From the NCBI GenBank assembly GCA_030151885.1, contig JASLCG010000159.1, forward strand, positions 1-21,097: 21,097 bases of DNA. Reading direction: 5' to 3'. Below the pieces are notes generated by a model, which saw nothing but the letters and a program-made list of their open reading frames with translations, ran no database searches and was not told the DNA's origin. Positions 15,676-21,097 of the stretch are shown here, piece by piece (the stretch's first letter is position 1; each line of letters starts with the position of its first letter). The DNA is from Bacteroides sp. Lineage in GTDB: Bacteria; Bacteroidota; Bacteroidia; Bacteroidales; Bacteroidaceae. The position numbers and the translations under genes were made by a program.

Positions 15676-18076
15676 ATCCTACAGCAAAATGGAATCCGAA
15701 ACTATCCTTAAATTTTTCAATATTATAAAATCCTTTTTTACTCGTTTCATATGGCAAGTGCAAACCGATTCCCCAATCAAATCTTAACACTAAAAAGCCG
15801 AAATCATACCTTAATCCAAATCCTGTACCCAAAGCTATTTGTTTTGGAACATCTTTAAACTTAAACTTTCCATTTTCTCTATTCTGATGCATTTGAGAAG
15901 ATTCTGAATGTACTTCTTTATCATCTCTTAGTAACCACACGTTACCTGCATCTAAAAATAATGCCCCATTCAAATTACCCAACAAGTTAAATCGATACTC
16001 TACATTGGCTTCTAACCTGATATCTCCAGTCTGATCGATAAAGGCAAATCTATTATTCTTATTAGGTACAAATCCTCCTGGTCCAATACTTCTAATTGTA
16101 AAGGCCCTTATACTATTAGCACCTCCTACATAAAACTGTTCACTATACGGAGCAACTAGTGAATTACCGTAAGTCCAAATAACTCCCCCCGCTACTCTTG
16201 TTACTAAAGATTGCTTACTAGCAAAATTCCATGAGTATCGTAACTCTGTATTCATTTTTAAAAACTGAGCAAAAGGGCTTCCTAATAAACTTTTCTCTTT
16301 TGTTGATAACTTATCTCCTGTAGCAGCATACACTAATGAAGTCAAGTTACCTGAAGATACTACAGTTGTTTGCCACCACAACCTATTTTTCTTTCTTCTA
16401 ATAGAACTTGTATCGTAAGTAAAGGTGTACTCCATCGCTGGGATGAATTGATTTTGTAAACTTACATATAAGGCAGGATTCATTTGAGCAACTGAGTCAA
16501 AATCAGCAGTAGTTCTTCTTAATATATTAAAAGTTAATCTTAAGGGTGTAATAGTATGTCTTACAGTACGTTTGGGCTGTAAATCATAAGAATAACGTCC
16601 TCCAAAAGACAACATCGTATAATATCTAGACCTATTTAACTGATTTACATAAAGTTGAGTCATAGTAGAAGCCGGGAAGTGAAATTCACGTTTATGCATT
16701 TTTGGAAAAAACAGTTTAGGGAACGTAAGTGAAGTAGAAAGCCCAACCTCATAACTATTCATTACACTAGAACTAGTAGATCTACTTCCTCCAACTTGCC
16801 ACTCATAAGAACCTGTTAGCTTAATATCCCAGCGTTCACCTCCTCCAAACACATTCCTTCGTCCTAAGGTGAAAGCTGCACCTGGTCCTACCTGATCATT
16901 ACTTTTTGATGTTAAGTTAAAGTCAAACTGTGCATCCATTGGCAATTCTAAAGCTGTACGAATTTCAACATTTAAAGTATCATTTTCAACAGCAGTAGAT
17001 TTTGGCACATATTGAGTCTCCATATACCTAAAAACCGACACTTCACTTAAACGCTCTTGCATTTGATCATGTCGTGTTTGATTAAACAATCTTTTTTTAC
17101 CTCTTCGTCTAGTAAATGAATTGGCTGTAAACTGATCTGCATTAACCCATCTGTATAATGTATTAGGACGCACCTTTAATTTATTATGGTAATAAATGGT
17201 CATATCTTGATACTGTAATGAGTCATTCGGAGCTTCACCATTTTTTCCCATAATATAAAAAGAGGTCTTACCTAAGTAATACTTCTGTTGTGCCTGCTTG
17301 GGCATACCTGGAATAGGTCTCATTCTCAAACTAACAGCTCCTTCCACTAAAGTTGTATCAGCTTCATAAGTTAATAAAGAGGGTCGGAAGTAGTAATAAC
17401 CTAAGTTTCGAAGTATTTCAGACACTCTTTTCCTTTCAGCATCTAAGTCCAACACATTAAACTGATCTTTAGCTTTTACTTTAGCCCATGGAGAAGCATT
17501 CTCCAGCATATTTTGAATAGGTCTATCAAATTTAACATATACTAAAGTGTCGACCATATAAGCTTCTCCAGCTTCGATTTTATATCTAACATAAGACTTT
17601 TTGGGGTTCTTTTTATGTGGAATCACTTCAGAAACAACTTTCCCATTGAAGTAGCCAAAATCATGCAATATATTGCTCCCTATCTTAGATCTTACTTCTG
17701 GGTTAACAGTAGATATTAAGACGGGTTTTGCCGCAAAAGTTTTAAAAATCCACTTACCAAAGCCTTTCTTAGAATTTACACGGTTATTATAAATCCACAA
17801 ACCAATAGGAAGAGGTGTTCTTACACGTGTACTACCCATTAAGCTATTATTAGGAGCTTTATTTAATGCTCCCTCAAGCTCTGACAAAGCCAGCTCTCCT
17901 ACTCTTCCAGTAAGTTCTTTATCAAACTCAGTCTTCTTTTGTCCTACATACAACACTTCTCCTTGCGGAAGATTTTTTGTAGTAGAACAACTCATAAGCA
18001 ATCCACATAGACCACAGATAACACTGCATAAAAACAGATATGCTTTGTTTTTTTTAGTTCGTGTTACTCTTATCAT
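15665..18076 (-). CDS. tamL: TamL-type Omp85 outer-membrane lipoprotein
   Basis: An 803-residue Omp85-superfamily protein. The N-terminus has a basic start, a hydrophobic stretch and a lipobox (LLMSC, Cys30), so it is a lipoprotein, the feature that separates TamL of Bacteroidota from TamA. POTRA-like periplasmic segments occupy about 165-255 and 265-375, followed by a 16-strand-type barrel (about 380-803). Barrel hallmarks are FYVGGANSIRAF (648-659, the L6 loop, with IRAF in place of the classical VRGF), TGDIRLEANVEYRF (683-696) and a C-terminal strand ending FHFAVGYPF. Omp85 proteins insert outer-membrane proteins or, with TamB, support transport across the periplasm. It overlaps tamB by 23 bases, so the two are translationally coupled. 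BamA is a less likely identity given the lipobox, fewer POTRA repeats and the tamB partner. Confidence 0.88.
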   Translation of the reverse strand: MIRVTRTKKNKAYLFLCSVICGLCGLLMSCSTTKNLPQGEVLYVGQKKTEFDKELTGRVGELALSELEGALNKAPNNSLMGSTRVRTPLPIGLWIYNNRVNSKKGFGKWIFKTFAAKPVLISTVNPEVRSKIGSNILHDFGYFNGKVVSEVIPHKKNPKKSYVRYKIEAGEAYMVDTLVYVKFDRPIQNMLENASPWAKVKAKDQFNVLDLDAERKRVSEILRNLGYYYFRPSLLTYEADTTLVEGAVSLRMRPIPGMPKQAQQKYYLGKTSFYIMGKNGEAPNDSLQYQDMTIYYHNKLKVRPNTLYRWVNADQFTANSFTRRRGKKRLFNQTRHDQMQERLSEVSVFRYMETQYVPKSTAVENDTLNVEIRTALELPMDAQFDFNLTSKSNDQVGPGAAFTLGRRNVFGGGERWDIKLTGSYEWQVGGSRSTSSSVMNSYEVGLSTSLTFPKLFFPKMHKREFHFPASTMTQLYVNQLNRSRYYTMLSFGGRYSYDLQPKRTVRHTITPLRLTFNILRRTTADFDSVAQMNPALYVSLQNQFIPAMEYTFTYDTSSIRRKKNRLWWQTTVVSSGNLTSLVYAATGDKLSTKEKSLLGSPFAQFLKMNTELRYSWNFASKQSLVTRVAGGVIWTYGNSLVAPYSEQFYVGGANSIRAFTIRSIGPGGFVPNKNNRFAFIDQTGDIRLEANVEYRFNLLGNLNGALFLDAGNVWLLRDDKEVHSESSQMHQNRENGKFKFKDVPKQIALGTGFGLRYDFGFLVLRFDWGIGLHLPYETSKKGFYNIEKFKDSFGFHFAVGYPF

Positions 18077-21000
18077 TTTTCTTTTTCTTCTTAAATATAA
18101 ACAACTCCCCTAAACGATTCAGTTTTTTTCTTAAAACTAGACCTACCCCTGTTTCTGTTATTTCTCCCTCAAGTATACTTTCATAATTCTTATTATGGAA
18201 AACTCGAACATAACGTGTACCTGAAGCATCTAGTCTATACTCAATAGATACATTATCAATAATTGACTCTAAATCGTTAGAAACTTCTTCACCAGTTTTA
18301 ACCCTACCACCTATTATAATTTGCACTCTATTGTTCCACAGCCTTTGTGCATAACTAAAACTATAATCAGTTCTTTTCTTACCAGTTTCAGAAGCATCAT
18401 GTTCTTCTACACCAACAGACAGCGAGGCATTCTTTAAGGTAGATCCTGCTAATGCGTTTATTTGACTCTGCAACACGCTATTTAATGCTGCACCCATATC
18501 TAATCCACTTTTTCCATCAGACCCACCAGCAAGATAAATTCCTGTAGCCAACAAACCTATAGCTTGTTTATTGCGCTCTTCCTTACTCATCGTAGCCAGT
18601 TGATTCTGAACATTTGCGTTTTCTGGTGCTTTCAAATCAAAAACTAATTCTAGATTTTCTAATTTATTCTTAGCCCCAATAATTACTTCAAAGTTAACCA
18701 TATGCGAAGAACCATCCGATTCAGCCACAGAAGCTCTTACCCGATCTGCGGCCATTAAGTTTAGTTTAGGGTCATCAACCTTACCCGTCCATTCTATATA
18801 GCTATCGGTTGTTATTTTAAACTCTTTAGAAGGTATAATAGGAAGAGAGTATTTTATTAATCCCCCACTAAGAGTATAACGCCCTATTAAAGAAAAGTCT
18901 GTTTGAGGATTATATTGTAAAGATAAATCTCCTCCCCCTTTTAACTCAACCCTGCTCGATCTATCAGCGCTCAAATCCACCTTAAATACTACAGAAGGGT
19001 CAATATGAACAGCCATAACCATATCTATACCACCTAAAGAAAGAGAAGTACTATCTACTTTACTTGTACTTATAGTATCATTAAAAGATGTAAATGTTAC
19101 TAAATCCCCTAACCTATCCTGCACTGTCAGTGGAGACTCTGTAAGTACATATGTAACATCTGTATTGTTTAATATAGACATCAACCCTCTCATTTTCAAG
19201 TCATCTACAAAGCCTTTTACTGTAGCATTGACATCTACAAACATTTTTCCATACACCAGACTCTCTTTAGTCCTTTTAGCATTTAATAGAGGGTAGTTCT
19301 TTGCATTAAGCTTCAGGTCAATAATTGGATTTGACATATCCGATATATCTATAGTTCCATTTATTTGGAATGGATTCTTATCTGTTGTATAGATTGAAAA
19401 GTCTTTAAATATTATTTTACTATCTACTACTTTAACAGGTCTATTATCAAAAAGGAAATAAGCATCAGCTTGCTTAGCATATACACTTACATTGTCTAAT
19501 ACAATTTGCCCATTTATTTTCGGTTCATTAACCGTACCCGTTATGTTAATTTCACCATCAATATCTCCATCAAGTTTAATTTCTTCATTAGGAAATATAA
19601 CATCAGCTATCGACAAAGGGAAGTGAGATAACGTAGCATGAACATCAATTAGCTCATCTTTACCACTACTAACAATATTACCATCTGCAAATAGTACATC
19701 TTTTTTATTGTGTGATATATAGACATCTACTAAGTCTTCTGTTTTACTAATAGGTAGCCAAGTAAATCCTAAACCAAAATCACCAATTTTTCTTTTTTCA
19801 TACGTCAAGCTATCTACAAAAACATCTGTTGATAGCCTTAAAGAGTTTTCTGTTTGCACATAATAAGACTCAGCAGATATAAACCCTCCTAGATCTGGCA
19901 AAAACGGCATTATTTGCACTACTTCACTTAAATCAAGCCTTCGTAATTCAACATTCATATTTTGCTTTGAAATAGTATCTGTTAAGTTAGACTGCATTCT
20001 AAAACCAACACTTCTATCTTCCATCATATCTACTTCAGCAAACACCCTCATATCATCACGAATAAAGATTTTATTCTTTGAATCTCGGTAACCAAATTTT
20101 TTGAATCCTATTATTGGATTTTCCGGAATAAGACTAAACAGTAATCCATGTTTCTTAGGCTCTACCTTTACACCAAAGTTCAATGCCTTCTTCTTATCAC
20201 CTCGTTCAAATTCTAATAGTAAAGACGCATCTCTTTCATTTAATACAGCTGTGGCATAAGATAAAAAAGAAGACGTTTCACCTTTATACTTGTTAATGAT
20301 ACCTGCTTGAAGTTCTAATCGAGTTGTATCTTGTAGAAGTTTTATAGATACAGTATCAAGAACCAAAGAGTCAACTTTTAACTTATAAGCAGATATTAGG
20401 CCATTGATTCCAGTAGCAGGAGATGAAGATATATTAGCTACAGAACTACTAAGTTTTACACCATTAACATCTAACAGAGAAGATATTAAATTATCACTAC
20501 CAATAGTCCAGTTTAAGCTAGCTTTTGGTAAATCATTTTGTATCTGTTTAAAGTTGATATACTTACGCTCTAGCCCATGGATAAAGTCATCTTTTAGTTT
20601 GTCTATTAACTTCATAATAGACTCAACAGAGTGATCTACATTTACATGAATAGAGAAATCTTCTGATGATAAGTTTGCAGATATTAATGATTCCGTAGTT
20701 TCAACACTTCCTAATATATTAATTTTACGATCGATCGGTTTTTCAAGCAGCTTTAATTTATAAAGGTCTAACTCATCTATTTTAAAACTATAATTTAAAC
20801 TTAAATCAGGTTTTAACATATAATATTTTCCATCTATAATACCTTTTACTACTTCGTTAGAACTTATTATTTTCGTACTTGCTACCCCTTGACTAAGATT
20901 TGCAAAGACATCAATAGATTTAAGCTTCCAGTTTTCGTATGTTAAACTTTTAAGAGATATAGTAGCCTTTGAAAAAGCTTTAGAAGACATTACATCGATG

Positions 21001-21097
21001 TATTGACCTTCTGCATAAACAGTCGTTATTATATCTTGGACAGGAATATTGGGCATAAAAGAGAGTATGCTTAAGGAATCAATATCACCAGTAATTT
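18054..21097 (-). CDS. tamB: TamB-family translocation/assembly protein (5' end outside the window)
   Basis: The frame is open to the right edge: 13 more codons (ITGDIDSLSILSF) precede the first internal Met at 21056, so that Met is not the start and at least the N-terminal signal anchor is missing. About 1,013 residues are visible. They form repetitive beta-strand-rich sequence such as INGTIDISDMSNPIIDLKL and VNEPKINGQIVLDNV, the pattern of AsmA/TamB proteins that build a long hydrophobic groove across the periplasm. The conserved C-terminal TamB domain covers roughly the last 450 visible residues, including ATMSKEERNKQAIGLLATG (about 820-838, counting from the internal Met). The tail ends in a Lys-rich run. 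TamB partners an Omp85 barrel and is implicated in outer-membrane protein assembly and phospholipid transport; here the partner gene tamL overlaps its 3' end. Confidence 0.9.
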   Translation of the reverse strand, partial: ITGDIDSLSILSFMPNIPVQDIITTVYAEGQYIDVMSSKAFSKATISLKSLTYENWKLKSIDVFANLSQGVASTKIISSNEVVKGIIDGKYYMLKPDLSLNYSFKIDELDLYKLKLLEKPIDRKINILGSVETTESLISANLSSEDFSIHVNVDHSVESIMKLIDKLKDDFIHGLERKYINFKQIQNDLPKASLNWTIGSDNLISSLLDVNGVKLSSSVANISSSPATGINGLISAYKLKVDSLVLDTVSIKLLQDTTRLELQAGIINKYKGETSSFLSYATAVLNERDASLLLEFERGDKKKALNFGVKVEPKKHGLLFSLIPENPIIGFKKFGYRDSKNKIFIRDDMRVFAEVDMMEDRSVGFRMQSNLTDTISKQNMNVELRRLDLSEVVQIMPFLPDLGGFISAESYYVQTENSLRLSTDVFVDSLTYEKRKIGDFGLGFTWLPISKTEDLVDVYISHNKKDVLFADGNIVSSGKDELIDVHATLSHFPLSIADVIFPNEEIKLDGDIDGEINITGTVNEPKINGQIVLDNVSVYAKQADAYFLFDNRPVKVVDSKIIFKDFSIYTTDKNPFQINGTIDISDMSNPIIDLKLNAKNYPLLNAKRTKESLVYGKMFVDVNATVKGFVDDLKMRGLMSILNNTDVTYVLTESPLTVQDRLGDLVTFTSFNDTISTSKVDSTSLSLGGIDMVMAVHIDPSVVFKVDLSADRSSRVELKGGGDLSLQYNPQTDFSLIGRYTLSGGLIKYSLPIIPSKEFKITTDSYIEWTGKVDDPKLNLMAADRVRASVAESDGSSHMVNFEVIIGAKNKLENLELVFDLKAPENANVQNQLATMSKEERNKQAIGLLATGIYLAGGSDGKSGLDMGAALNSVLQSQINALAGSTLKNASLSVGVEEHDASETGKKRTDYSFSYAQRLWNNRVQIIIGGRVKTGEEVSNDLESIIDNVSIEYRLDASGTRYVRVFHNKNYESILEGEITETGVGLVLRKKLNRLGELFIFKKKKKNDKSNTN

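Noticed and set aside
1..21097. Mobile elements, CRISPR arrays, tRNA or rRNA genes, defence or toxin-antitoxin systems
   Set aside because: Gaps between genes are short (longest internal gap 178 bases) and explained by promoters and terminators; no spaced direct repeats, transposase, cloverleaf sequence or nuclease-like genes were seen.

Overview
The window reads as ordinary core genome of an AT-rich Bacteroidota bacterium, most likely order Bacteroidales. Four things point there: a GldH lipoprotein gene, a lipoprotein Omp85 protein (TamL type) coupled to TamB, a RicT/PSP1 protein beside HolB, and promoter boxes of the Bacteroidetes TAnnTTTG type with no Shine-Dalgarno sequences. I cannot assign a genus from sequence alone. 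I see no tRNA, rRNA, CRISPR array, insertion sequence, phage gene or toxin-antitoxin pair.

Layout. The left 3.1 kb is a plus-strand cluster, holB-ricT-gldH (clamp-loader delta prime, a PSP1-domain protein with a very basic tail, and a small lipoprotein). Everything to its right is on the minus strand. The two blocks meet tail to tail: the last 11 bases of gldH are also the last 11 bases of rodA. Read in the direction of transcription, the minus-strand genes form four probable units: (1) tamB (5' end outside the window) and tamL, overlapping by 23 bases; (2) a single sugar-phosphate nucleotidyltransferase gene with its own promoter and a strong hairpin terminator; (3) an ABC-F ATPase gene followed 15 bases later by an M13 metallopeptidase lipoprotein gene, ending in another strong terminator; (4) purH-mreB-mreC-mreD-mrdA-rodA, a tightly packed elongasome operon headed by a purine biosynthesis gene.

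Functionally, unit 4 supplies the rod-shape machinery: MreB filaments, the MreC and MreD membrane partners, the PBP2 transpeptidase and the RodA glycosyltransferase. Unit 1 serves outer-membrane biogenesis or lipid transport. The nucleotidyltransferase probably makes an NDP-sugar for envelope polysaccharides. Envelope construction is therefore the main theme, with replication (holB), translation (ABC-F) and purine synthesis (purH) mixed in.

I found no convincing undescribed system. The points most worth a second look are an inverted repeat upstream of the ABC-F promoter, the convergent gldH/rodA gene overlap, the repeat-built RicT tail that contains the gldH start codon, the linkage of purH to mreB, and the enlarged middle of RodA. 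Protein identities rest on motifs and family knowledge; no database search was possible.
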